Shown in pieces: positions 17,036 to 25,551 of a DNA stretch of 64,000 nt. The stretch spans positions 26,635-90,634 of the forward strand of contig NZ_JANHDL010000013.1 of the NCBI RefSeq assembly GCF_024494655.1, written 5' to 3'. The stretch is from Halorubrum laminariae (GTDB lineage Archaea; Halobacteriota; Halobacteria; Halobacteriales; Haloferacaceae). The position numbers and the translations under genes are program-made. The notes below the pieces were generated by a model. That model was not told the DNA's origin, did no database searches, and worked only from the letters and a program-made list of their open reading frames with translations. Within the stretch, counting starts at the first letter, position 1. Each line of letters opens with the position of its first letter.

Positions 17036-18232
17036 ATGGACGAATACGGGGGCGACCCGCTCGCCGACGAGGACGTGGTCCGGGTACTCGACGCGAACGG
17101 GCGACCGCTTTCCGACGCGACCGTTCCCGACCTCTCTGACGACCGGTTCCGTGCGATCTACCGCGACTTGGTTGTCACCCGACGGTTCGACGAGCGCGCG
17201 GTCAGCCTCCAGCGGCAGGGACGGATCGGGACGTACGCGCCCTGCGCGGGCCAAGAGGCCTCCGCCGTCGGGTCGACGCACGCCCTCGCGGACCGCGACC
17301 TCATTAGCTACCAGTACCGCGAGCACGGCGCGATCGTCGTCCGCGATCTCCTCACCGAGTATCTCCCCTACTGGATGGGCCACGAGGTCGGGACGGAGGC
17401 GATCGCCGCGGGCAACGTCTTCCCGCTGAACATCGGTATCGGAGCGCACATCCCGCACGCGGTCGGCGCGGCGTGGGCGTTCGACTACCGCGACGAGGAC
17501 CGCGTCGCCGCCTGCCACTTCGGGGGCGGCGCGACGAGCGAGGGCGACTTCCACGAGGCGATGAACTTCGCCGGCGTGTTCGACACGCCGACCCTGTTCT
17601 GCTGTCACGCCAACGGCTGGGCCATCTCGATCCCCGAGTCGGGCCAGACAGCGAGCGAGACGTTCGCACAGAAGGCTGACGCGTACGGCTTCGACGGGAT
17701 TCGCGTCGACGGGATGGACCCGCTGGCGAGCTACGCAGTCACGCGTGAGGCGGCGAAGCGAGCCCGGAGCGGCGGGGACGGCTCGGGAGGAGACGAGTCG
17801 GATGGAAGCGGCTCTGGTGAGGACGGCGCGGGTGGTGACGGGTCAGGCGGATCGGATGGGGACACCCCCCCTCGCCCCGCCCTCATCGAGTTCGTCGAGT
17901 ACCGGTTCGGCGCGCACACGACCGCCGACGACCCGACCGTCTACCGCGACCCCGACGAGGTCGACCGGTGGCGCGCGCTCGACCCGCTCGACCGCATGGA
18001 GACGTTCCTCCGCGAGACGGGCCGGATCGACGACGAGGGCGTCGCGGCGATCCGAGAGGAGGCGGACGAGGTCGTCGCCGACGCCATCGACGCCGCGGAG
18101 TCAGTCGAGGCCGACCCCGCAGACATGTTCGACAACGCCTACGACGAACTCCCGCCGGAGCTCCGTCGCCAGCGCGACGAGCTGCTCGACGCGGTCGACG
18201 AACACGGCGCGGACGCGTTCTCGCGGGAGTAA
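17036..18232 (+). CDS. thiamine-pyrophosphate dehydrogenase E1 alpha-like protein (pyruvate/branched 2-oxoacid), altered TPP motif
   Basis: 398 residues of the E1-alpha family (YRDLVVTRRFDERAVSLQRQG; IGTYAPCAGQEASAVG; NIGIGAHIPHAVGAAWAFDY). The TPP motif normally begins G-D-G; here it reads F-G-G-G-A-T-S-E-G-D-F, so the Mg-ligand Asp is Gly164. The closing N-N reads A-N (192-193), and the metal-binding second Asn is kept. A Gly/Ser/Asp-rich low-complexity stretch fills about residues 243-282. No E1-beta, E2 or E3 gene is adjacent, so the partner and substrate are open. TTTAAA at 17009-17014 supports the start. Confidence 0.8.
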   Translation: MDEYGGDPLADEDVVRVLDANGRPLSDATVPDLSDDRFRAIYRDLVVTRRFDERAVSLQRQGRIGTYAPCAGQEASAVGSTHALADRDLISYQYREHGAIVVRDLLTEYLPYWMGHEVGTEAIAAGNVFPLNIGIGAHIPHAVGAAWAFDYRDEDRVAACHFGGGATSEGDFHEAMNFAGVFDTPTLFCCHANGWAISIPESGQTASETFAQKADAYGFDGIRVDGMDPLASYAVTREAAKRARSGGDGSGGDESDGSGSGEDGAGGDGSGGSDGDTPPRPALIEFVEYRFGAHTTADDPTVYRDPDEVDRWRALDPLDRMETFLRETGRIDDEGVAAIREEADEVVADAIDAAESVEADPADMFDNAYDELPPELRRQRDELLDAVDEHGADAFSRE

Positions 18233-18477
18233 GAGCCGAGGAATCTTGCACTCTACTGGCCTGTTGAAATCCTATTTATCAGACATCTTGAGAGTAGGGC
18301 GTTACCGGTGCGGTGACCGCAACCGCACCTCACACCTCCCCAGCCTCGCCGCTCGCTGCTCGCGGTTTCACCGCTCGCAATCGAGGTGTTCGCTTCGCTC
18401 ACACCTCGTTTCGCTCGCGGCATCCCTCGCGGGCTCCTTGCGGCCTGTCGGCCGCTCGGAGGCGCGCCACCGCACGA

Positions 18478-19797
18478 TTAGAGATACGCTCGGGCCGCCG
18501 CAGACGCCGTCTTCCCGCTCTCCAACGCTCCTTGGATCGACGACCACTCGGTGTAGTCGCCGGCGAGCACGACCGGACCCTCAGGGTCATCCACGTCCGG
18601 GAGCGTCGCATGCACGCCCGGCGGCTGCGCGAACTGCGCGAACCGAATACGGTGGACGTCGACGGTCTCCAAGTCGGCGAAGTCGCCGTCGGGGAACCAC
18701 GCGCGCAGCGCGTCGCGAACGTCGTCGCGGAGCGCGTCCGCCGGACGGTGTAACGGTTCGTCGCCGAGGAACGTCGCCGCGAACAGCGCCCGGTCGTCGG
18801 GCGCGTACTCCGGCGCGATTGTCGACATCGGCACGACCGCGTTCGGCGACTCGCCGGCGGCGTTGAGCAGGATTCGTCGTCCGGAATCGGGAGCCGCGTC
18901 GGCGGGCAGCGCGTACCAACCGGTGACGTTCGGGACACCCTCTGTGGGGATCGCGTCGATGCCCGTGAGCCTGCGGGACTCCGGCGGCGACGCGGCCACC
19001 ACGACGACATCCGTCTCGCGCGTCGAGCCGTCGGCGAGTTCGACGACCGCACGGTCGGCGTCCGACGACCCTCCGAAGGAGAGCCGCCCGCCGCTGGCGG
19101 GCCGCACCGATTCGACGGCCGTGCCGGTCCGTATGTCGACGCCGGCGGCGCGGGCGCGGTCGGCGAGCGCGTCCGGGAGCGCGGCCATCCCCGCGGCCGG
19201 CACGCCGATCGCGCCGCGGCTCATCGCGCGGAACGTGTACTCGAAGACGTGCTTCGAGGTCGACAGCGTCCGATCGAGGGTGATCCCGCCGTAGAAGGGC
19301 TCGACGAAATTCGCGAGGTACTCGTCGGTGAACCCCCAACTCCGGAGATACTCGCGGATGGAAGCGTCGGGCCCCGAAAAGAAGTCGGCCTCGTCTCGCC
19401 GGTCGAGGTCGTATCGAAGCGCAAGCGTCCGGAGCTTGTCAGAGAACGATATTTCGTCGTTTCGCAGCGAGGCGAGCGCATGCCGCGGGTCGCGCATCGG
19501 ATCCGAGAGCACCGACCGCGACCCCGGTCGACAGATCGTTGCGCCCGGATCGAACCGCTGGATGTCGAGATCGTCGAGCGCGTCGGAGCCGAGTTCGCGC
19601 TCGACGGCCGGGTAGCCGGTGAACAGGACCTGAAACCCCCGGTCGAGAGTGAAGCCGTCGACCGTCTCGGTGCGCACGCGTCCCCCGACGGCCGAGTGGC
19701 GTTCGAGAAGCGTCACGTCCGCGCCAGCGTCCGCGAGTCGGACCGCCGCGACGAGCCCGCTCAGCCCGCCGCCGACGACGGTGGCGTCTCCGTCCAT
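18478..19797 (-). CDS. FAD-dependent amine-oxidase/phytoene-desaturase-like oxidoreductase
   Basis: 439 residues. The N-terminal FAD-binding motif is ATVVGGGLSGLVAAVRLADAG, followed by LLERHSAVGGRVRTETVDGFTLDRGFQ, as in amine oxidases, protoporphyrinogen oxidases and carotenoid desaturases. The C-terminal FAD motif is VVLAGDYTEWSSIQGALESGK. Substrate unknown; the absence of carotenoid genes nearby gives no hint. A TATA element (minus strand cttatac, 19821-19827) fits leaderless initiation at ATG 19797 and lies downstream of the FG-GAP gene, so this gene is separately transcribed. Confidence 0.85.
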   Translation of the reverse strand: MDGDATVVGGGLSGLVAAVRLADAGADVTLLERHSAVGGRVRTETVDGFTLDRGFQVLFTGYPAVERELGSDALDDLDIQRFDPGATICRPGSRSVLSDPMRDPRHALASLRNDEISFSDKLRTLALRYDLDRRDEADFFSGPDASIREYLRSWGFTDEYLANFVEPFYGGITLDRTLSTSKHVFEYTFRAMSRGAIGVPAAGMAALPDALADRARAAGVDIRTGTAVESVRPASGGRLSFGGSSDADRAVVELADGSTRETDVVVVAASPPESRRLTGIDAIPTEGVPNVTGWYALPADAAPDSGRRILLNAAGESPNAVVPMSTIAPEYAPDDRALFAATFLGDEPLHRPADALRDDVRDALRAWFPDGDFADLETVDVHRIRFAQFAQPPGVHATLPDVDDPEGPVVLAGDYTEWSSIQGALESGKTASAAARAYL

Positions 19798-19869
19798 ACG
19801 AGTTCATCGGGACGCGAGCGTATAAGCGACAGCCGATCGCATGCGAATGGTGCGGCCGCCGCTCGCGAG

Positions 19870-21330
19870 TCACCGGCCGGTCGACGTCCCGCCGACCCAC
19901 CCGCCGCGCCGTCGCGTCACGCCCCGGTTCGAGGGGTGTTCGACCGTGACCGACGCATTCGACGGGAGATCTGTCAGTGTCAGTTCGCGGCCGTCGGGCC
20001 AGCGGATGGCGGCGCTGACCGGCGTCGCGTCGCCGAGGCCGAAGTGCGCCACCGGTTCGGTCTGACAGAGACACCCCCCGCCGGCGTCGACGGCGCGGCG
20101 CTGGGTCCCGTCCGTCGTGTCGAGGGTGACGACCGCGCCGCGGGCGGGGGCCCCGTACCGGGTCGACGGCCGGATCCGAAGCCAGCCGGCGTCGGCCGCG
20201 TTCGGGTGTTGATACACGGTGATCGGCTGTGCGGCGACCTCGCCGTGTATGACGACGAGTTCGAGGACGCCGTCGCCGTCGATGTCCGCGGCGACCGCGC
20301 CCGTCCCGAATCCGTCCGGCTCGGCGGCGGGTCCTGGGTCGACGCGCCGCCAGCAGGCGTCGCCCGCGGTGTCGGGCGTCTCGACATCTCCCACAGCAAT
20401 CCCCTCGCCGACCCGTTCGTAGAGCCGGTTCGGCTCGCCGGCGGCGTTGTAAAACAGCTCTTCGCGGCCGTCGTTGTCGAAGTCTGCGGCGACGACCGTT
20501 CGGACGCGTCGAGGGCCCCGAAGCGAGGCCGACGCCACGTCGGCAAACGATCCGGACGCCGTCCGTCGGAGGAGCCGGTTCGGCCCGCCTTCGTTTCCGA
20601 TCGCGAACGCGAACGCGCCGCCCTCGTCGACGAGCGCGGCACCGCGGGTATCGCCCGCGGGATCCGCGAGCGCTGGGACGTCTCCGGAGCCGTCGTAGTG
20701 GCCGTCCTCGTTTTGGAACAGTCGGTTCGGGCCGCGTTCGACGCCGGCGAACAGGTCGCCCTCGCCGGAGCAGTCGGGGACCGCGAGCAGCGAGCGACAG
20801 CCGCCGTCGACGGTGAGCCCGACGGCCTCGGCCATGTCCGTTATCTCGCCGTCGTCGCCGAGTTCGTAGAACGCGAGCGGCGCGGCGTACCCGGAGACGG
20901 CCACACCGTACCGTCCCGTGCCAAGCCGGTCGAGCGCGGCCACCGACCGGCCCGCCCGAACGTCGAGTCGGTCCGCGTTCACGTCGAGCGCGAACACGTC
21001 CGTCCAGCGGAATCGGTCCGATTCGAGTCGGCTCAAGAGAAGGTCGGGGTCACCGCCGTCGACGCCCTTCGCGCAGTTGTGGACGTACACCTCCTCGCAG
21101 CCGTCGGCGTCGAGGTCGGCGGCGCAGACGCCCATTCCGTGGCGGGTTCCGTCAGCGACGATGCCACAGGCCGTGTCGGCGAACCGATCGCCGTCGCGGG
21201 CGTACAGGCGGTTCGGCTCGCCGTAGCCGGCGACGAACAGGAGCGGTCCCTCCCGGCCCGGCGTCACCGCGATACCGTAGCCGCGTATGGGGTCGTCGTC
21301 CAAGAGGAGGTCCGACCGCTCCGTGAACAT
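19870..21330 (-). CDS. FG-GAP/VCBS beta-propeller protein with ASPIC/UnbV-type C-terminus
   Basis: 486 residues. Several FG-GAP-like calcium motifs are visible (AADLDADGCEEVYV, AADFDNDGREELFY, AADIDGDGVLELVV), each in a blade of a predicted beta-propeller. Four blades end in a repeated G-x-P-N-R-L-(Y/F/L) signature. The last 110 residues (WLRIRPSTRYGAPARGAVVTL ... VAHFGLGD ... IRWPDGRELTLTDLP) match ASPIC/UnbV, usually found on secreted CRTAC1-like proteins. No Sec or Tat signal is seen at this start, so localisation is unclear. Function unknown. Confidence 0.82.
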   Translation of the reverse strand: MFTERSDLLLDDDPIRGYGIAVTPGREGPLLFVAGYGEPNRLYARDGDRFADTACGIVADGTRHGMGVCAADLDADGCEEVYVHNCAKGVDGGDPDLLLSRLESDRFRWTDVFALDVNADRLDVRAGRSVAALDRLGTGRYGVAVSGYAAPLAFYELGDDGEITDMAEAVGLTVDGGCRSLLAVPDCSGEGDLFAGVERGPNRLFQNEDGHYDGSGDVPALADPAGDTRGAALVDEGGAFAFAIGNEGGPNRLLRRTASGSFADVASASLRGPRRVRTVVAADFDNDGREELFYNAAGEPNRLYERVGEGIAVGDVETPDTAGDACWRRVDPGPAAEPDGFGTGAVAADIDGDGVLELVVIHGEVAAQPITVYQHPNAADAGWLRIRPSTRYGAPARGAVVTLDTTDGTQRRAVDAGGGCLCQTEPVAHFGLGDATPVSAAIRWPDGRELTLTDLPSNASVTVEHPSNRGVTRRRGGWVGGTSTGR

Positions 21331-21447
21331 GGCCGTCCGTCACCGCTCGGGGAATATGAACTCACGGGTTGGATTCGACGTGCGAGCAGCATGGGATTAA
21401 GACAAGTCGAGAGGGAGGCCCTTCTCGATCGAGCGATATCGACCGCC

Positions 21448-22485
21448 CTACAGGGTCCGCTTGATGTACTGGTGAATCGCGGCGATGCGGTCCGGTTCGA
21501 ACGTCCAGATCCCGCTCCAGACGCGGGGTTCCGACTCGACCGCGAGGAGGGCGACTCCGCCTTCGAGACCGCGTTCGATATCGGTACTCACATCCGGACC
21601 GACCGGCTGCGTCCCGTCTGAAGGACGATACACGACGAACCAGCTATCGGTAAAATCCGACGTGTAGCCGCTGTGGATGGTCGCGTCGAGGTCGTTCGGC
21701 ACATCGTCCGGAACGCCGTAGAGGTGCGTGTCGACTCCGGCGGCGGACACGCGTTCGTACACCTCCCGCGTTCCGACCTCGTCGTCGAGCCGAGAGAGCC
21801 GCTGGAACGACGAGCGGAGCATCCCGTCGCCGGCGATCCACGCGATGCGTTCGATGAACCGAGAGATGGTGATGAGAAGCAGCTTCTGTCTGTTCGACTC
21901 GGGATACCCTCGCAATGTGAACATCGCGTCGTCGAGCCCGGAGATGACGGACGGAAGGTCAAGTTCGTCGACCGATCGACTGCCCGTGATATATAAATCA
22001 GAGTTTACGAAGAGCACGGCTTCCCCGAGTTCATCGAGTGTCGAGCCGGCGACCACCGCGCCGCCCTCGATGAGGAGCGCGAGATTTTCGACATCGGATA
22101 GGCTGTCGCCGTCGAACGAGACCGCGTCATTTTGACGTAGCGCCTCCGCGTCAATCACGAGCTCGCGTGTGGCGTCCGGGTCGCTTCCGGTGGACTGTTC
22201 TGCGGTAAACTCACCCGCCGTGACCCCTCGACTGCGAGCCGCCTCCGAAGGGATGGTACCCTCTCTGGTCCCCGTCTCTCCCCCGTCTGCCTGCCGCAAC
22301 GAACCTCTCTCTGTGGACGCGGAATCCGCTGTCTCTCCCACCGCTCGTCCGTCGATCACGGTCACCGCGTCGTCCCCGAACGTGTCGACGAGCATGTTTA
22401 ACACGGGGTCCGGCGCGGTCCGGTTGACCACGACGAGAGATCGCTCGACGCCGTCGAAGCGGTCGAGGATCTGCTCAAGCGTCAT
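21448..22485 (-). CDS. DICT sensory domain protein
   Basis: 345 residues. The N-terminus (TLEQILDRFDGVERSLVVVN) and the C-terminal half (AGVDTHLYGVPDDVPN..., WFVVYRPSDG..., ALLAVESEPRVWSGIWTFEPDRI) fit haloarchaeal DICT-domain proteins, a sensory domain first described with diguanylate cyclases and two-component systems. Residues about 55-110 are a low-complexity insertion. No output domain is fused. TATA-like acttatac (minus strand, 22512-22519) supports leaderless start at ATG 22485. Its codon use is less GC-biased than its neighbours. Confidence 0.75.
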   Translation of the reverse strand: MTLEQILDRFDGVERSLVVVNRTAPDPVLNMLVDTFGDDAVTVIDGRAVGETADSASTERGSLRQADGGETGTREGTIPSEAARSRGVTAGEFTAEQSTGSDPDATRELVIDAEALRQNDAVSFDGDSLSDVENLALLIEGGAVVAGSTLDELGEAVLFVNSDLYITGSRSVDELDLPSVISGLDDAMFTLRGYPESNRQKLLLITISRFIERIAWIAGDGMLRSSFQRLSRLDDEVGTREVYERVSAAGVDTHLYGVPDDVPNDLDATIHSGYTSDFTDSWFVVYRPSDGTQPVGPDVSTDIERGLEGGVALLAVESEPRVWSGIWTFEPDRIAAIHQYIKRTL

Positions 22486-22672
22486 GACAAACGGTCCGAC
22501 TGAGTCCCGTATAAGTATTGGCTCGCGGTTATCCGGGTTGAAAAACGGAGCGTGCCACCCGTCAATTCGCTCGGATTCGTCGCGTTCCAGCGGGGACACC
22601 GCACCGCGATCTGACTCAGACGGCCACCGGCGGTTCAGGCGGCCATCGCCGTCTCAGCCGATCGTCGCTCGT

Positions 22673-24175
22673 TCAGGCGACGGTGTCTTCGAGCAGTTGA
22701 AGCGGGTGTTTGATCTCGTAGCCCGTGCCGTGTTCCATCTGCATGGCGCAGGTCGGACATTCGGTCATCCCCACGTCGCCCTCGGCGTCTTCCATGTGCT
22801 CGAACATCTCCGCGCCGATCTCCATCGACTTCTCGTACTTCTCTTCCTTCCAGCCGTAGGTCCCCGAGATGCCAGAACAGGAGTCGCCGACGTCTTCCAT
22901 CTCGACGCCCTCCACGTCTCGGAACGTCTCGACGGCCTGCCGAGAGAGTCCTTGATTGCGAGCGTGACACGGCGCGTGGTACGCGAACGACTGTTCGTCC
23001 GCGAGTTCGGTTCCCGCCAGTTCGGTCTCCAAGTCCTCGTGGATCCGGAGGTACTCCAGCGCCTCGAAGGTGTGCTCGGACACGTCCTCGATCCCGTGGA
23101 TGTCGAACAGCTCGGGGTACTCCTGCCGCAGCGAGAGCGAACAGGAGGTACAGGAGGCGATCACGTCCGCGCCTTCGCCGATCGCCGCGACGAGGTTCTC
23201 GACGTTCGTCTCGGCGTGGCGTCGGGCGTCTTTCAACATGCCGTTGGCGAACATCGGCGTCCCCGAGCACTTCTGGGGCGGCACCATGACCTCGTAGCCG
23301 AAGTGCTCGTACACCCGAACCATGGCCTTGCCGACCTCGGGAGTGTTGTAGTTCGAGTAACAGCCGTGGAAGTACGCCACGCGTTTGTCGGGGTTATCAA
23401 CCTGTGCCCCGCCGCGCTCGCGCCACCACTCACGGAACGTCTGGGTCGCGAACTCGGGGAACTCGCGCTCGCCCGCGATACCGAGCACCTTCTCGCCGAG
23501 CGTCATCGCTCCCGGAATCTTCGCCACCGCGTTCGCCAGCCGCGGGACCCTGCTCGCGATGGAGGCGAAAAAGCGGTAGTTCGAGAGAATTCGGTTGCGG
23601 ATATACTCCCGCGAGAGCTTCTCCATCTGCTCTTCGACGAACTGCCCGCGGGCCTCGTTGTGCATTTGCGAGAGCGGCACCGAGGAGGGACAGGCGTCGT
23701 CACAGCGCATGCAGTTCGAACACGACGTGATCGACTCGTCGATGTCGTGGTCTTCTTTCCGCTTGAGCCGCCACTGCTCGGGGCCCTGGAACTTCGGCCC
23801 GGGGAACTCCTCGTCGACCTCGGCGACCGGACAGGAGGTGTCACAGCTCGTGCACTTGTAACAGGAGTCCGCGCCCTCGCGGAGGTCGAGGTCGCCGCCG
23901 GGGAACACGTCGACCGGGTCGTAGGCGTCCGGATCGAGTTCTGCGGAGTCGCTCCCGCCCGTCGCGCTCTCGACCCCGCCGTCGGTGGCCGGGCGTTCGG
24001 GGGACGTGGTCTCGTCCGACACCTCCCCGTCGTCGGGAACGAATATCGACGGCTGCTCGTCGCGTCCCGCCTCCGGGACGCCGGGGACGGGCGTCTTCGA
24101 TTTGCTGCCGTCGACATCCTCGGTGTCGGTTTCGGTCGCCTCGTCCGTCTCTCCGTCGTCCGTGTGTCGTGTCAT
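22673..24175 (-). CDS. glpC: anaerobic glycerol-3-phosphate dehydrogenase subunit C
   Basis: 500 residues. An acidic disordered N-terminus (1-95) precedes two [4Fe-4S] ferredoxin motifs (CYKCTSCDTSCPVA and CSNCMRCDDACPSS). Two CCG domains follow, with YFHGCYSNYNTPEVG...CSGTPM and CTSCSLSLRQEYP...YHAPCHARNQGL...CSGISGTYGW. GlpC anchors GlpAB and passes electrons to menaquinone. The start overlaps the glpB stop (ATGA). Third gene of glpABC. Confidence 0.94.
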   Translation of the reverse strand: MTRHTDDGETDEATETDTEDVDGSKSKTPVPGVPEAGRDEQPSIFVPDDGEVSDETTSPERPATDGGVESATGGSDSAELDPDAYDPVDVFPGGDLDLREGADSCYKCTSCDTSCPVAEVDEEFPGPKFQGPEQWRLKRKEDHDIDESITSCSNCMRCDDACPSSVPLSQMHNEARGQFVEEQMEKLSREYIRNRILSNYRFFASIASRVPRLANAVAKIPGAMTLGEKVLGIAGEREFPEFATQTFREWWRERGGAQVDNPDKRVAYFHGCYSNYNTPEVGKAMVRVYEHFGYEVMVPPQKCSGTPMFANGMLKDARRHAETNVENLVAAIGEGADVIASCTSCSLSLRQEYPELFDIHGIEDVSEHTFEALEYLRIHEDLETELAGTELADEQSFAYHAPCHARNQGLSRQAVETFRDVEGVEMEDVGDSCSGISGTYGWKEEKYEKSMEIGAEMFEHMEDAEGDVGMTECPTCAMQMEHGTGYEIKHPLQLLEDTVA

Positions 24176-25551
24176 TGGGTTGCCTCCGTCGCCGCCTGTC
24201 GTCCCGCCACGATTCCGGTCGCGAGCGACACCCCGCTCGCGGATTTCTCTCTCGCCACGTCCGCGCCGCTGACGACGCCGCCGGCCGCGAAGACGTTGTC
24301 GTAGGCCGCTTCCCCGTCCGCGTCGAGCGGGTGTCCGTCCGCGTCGATCCCCACGCCGAACCGGGCGTACGGCTGGTCGCCGAACGCGTCGTCGACGAAC
24401 CACTCGTAGCGGTCGTCGGGCTGATCGACGTGCAGACCGAACACCGGCTCGCGGACGCCCTCTCGATCGGAGTCGAGACCCTTGCCGACGAGCCCGCCCG
24501 TCGCCAGCACGAACGCATCCGCGCCGTACGGCGTCTCGCGGCCCTTCCGGTCGACCGAGACGGTCTCGATCTGACCGTCCGCGGCCGCGTCGATCCCCAC
24601 GACCGGGTTGCCGGTCTCGAACCGGACGCCCTCGGCGTCGAGCGCGTCGTACAGTCGGTCCTCAAGCCGGAGTCCGGGGAGGCTCGGTGGTCCCATCGGA
24701 ATCTCGAAGACGTCGGCCCCGAGCCGGTCGGCGAGCTCCGCGCGGACCTCGGTTCCCTCCTCGTCGCCGAGGAACGCCGGGAATCCCACCCGCTCGACCC
24801 GGTCGACGCCGCCGGATTCGTCGACGGCGTCGTGGAGGTGCGGCGCGACGGCCTTCGCGAGCGCTTCTCGGGCGGGCGTCCCCTCGATCGGCTCGTCGCG
24901 GTCGAGCGCCTTCGCGACCCGGGTGATCTTCGTGTCGGCGCGGAACGCCTCGGCGAACGCGACTTCCGCGCCGGCAACGTCGAACGGGACGCCGGCCGCC
25001 TCCAGCCGCCCGGCGAAGGCGCGCGCGTCGTACTCCGTGAGCGACCGGAACCCGACGACGAGCATCGGTCGATCGTCGCTCGCGATCCCCGCCTCCGCAG
25101 CCGCGGGGTATCGTGCGGTCGGCTTCACGCTCCCGCCGAACGTCGGGAGGAGGGCGTTTCGGTCCGTGTGGTCTCCGCGGTAGGCGTCACCCGCGAGGTC
25201 GTCGAACAGGTCGAGCCCCTCTCGGAGCGCGTCGGCACCGAGAATCCGGTACGGGTGTGACTCGGTGAGCCGGTCGATCCCCGCGAAGGGATCGGCCAGC
25301 GGTCCCTCGGGGTCGGGCCACTCGTCGCGGTCGAGCTCGCGCCCCGCCGTCGGCGGCCCCTCGCGCAGCGGCGTCGCCGGCTCCGTCGCGGGGACGTACC
25401 CGAGCGCGTCTATCAGTCCGGACGCCTGCCGGAGCGTGCTCGACTTGTGCGAGACGAGCCGCACGTCCGCGTCCTCGCGGGCCGCGGCGACCGCGGCCGT
25501 GACCGCCGCGAGCCCCCCGCCGACGACGAGCACGTCGCTATCGATCGCCAT
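24172..25551 (-). CDS. glpB: anaerobic glycerol-3-phosphate dehydrogenase subunit B
   Basis: 459 residues with an FAD-binding N-terminus ([22 protein letters not shown]) and a GlpB-typical body. It forms the flavoprotein core with GlpA, oxidising sn-glycerol-3-phosphate to dihydroxyacetone phosphate. ATG 25551 is chosen over the longer frame because the extension only mirrors the repetitive glpA tail; it overlaps the glpA stop by 14 nt. It is overlapped by glpC at its 3' end. Confidence 0.92.
   Translation of the reverse strand: MAIDSDVLVVGGGLAAVTAAVAAAREDADVRLVSHKSSTLRQASGLIDALGYVPATEPATPLREGPPTAGRELDRDEWPDPEGPLADPFAGIDRLTESHPYRILGADALREGLDLFDDLAGDAYRGDHTDRNALLPTFGGSVKPTARYPAAAEAGIASDDRPMLVVGFRSLTEYDARAFAGRLEAAGVPFDVAGAEVAFAEAFRADTKITRVAKALDRDEPIEGTPAREALAKAVAPHLHDAVDESGGVDRVERVGFPAFLGDEEGTEVRAELADRLGADVFEIPMGPPSLPGLRLEDRLYDALDAEGVRFETGNPVVGIDAAADGQIETVSVDRKGRETPYGADAFVLATGGLVGKGLDSDREGVREPVFGLHVDQPDDRYEWFVDDAFGDQPYARFGVGIDADGHPLDADGEAAYDNVFAAGGVVSGADVAREKSASGVSLATGIVAGRQAATEATQ

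Noticed and set aside
19249..21621. 790-residue open frame on the plus strand
   Set aside because: It spans the antisense of two genes with clear domain motifs (flavoprotein and FG-GAP protein) and has no recognisable fold.
22169..24304. 711-residue plus-strand frame across the DICT and glpC genes
   Set aside because: Antisense shadow; GlpC ferredoxin and CCG motifs on the minus strand are decisive.
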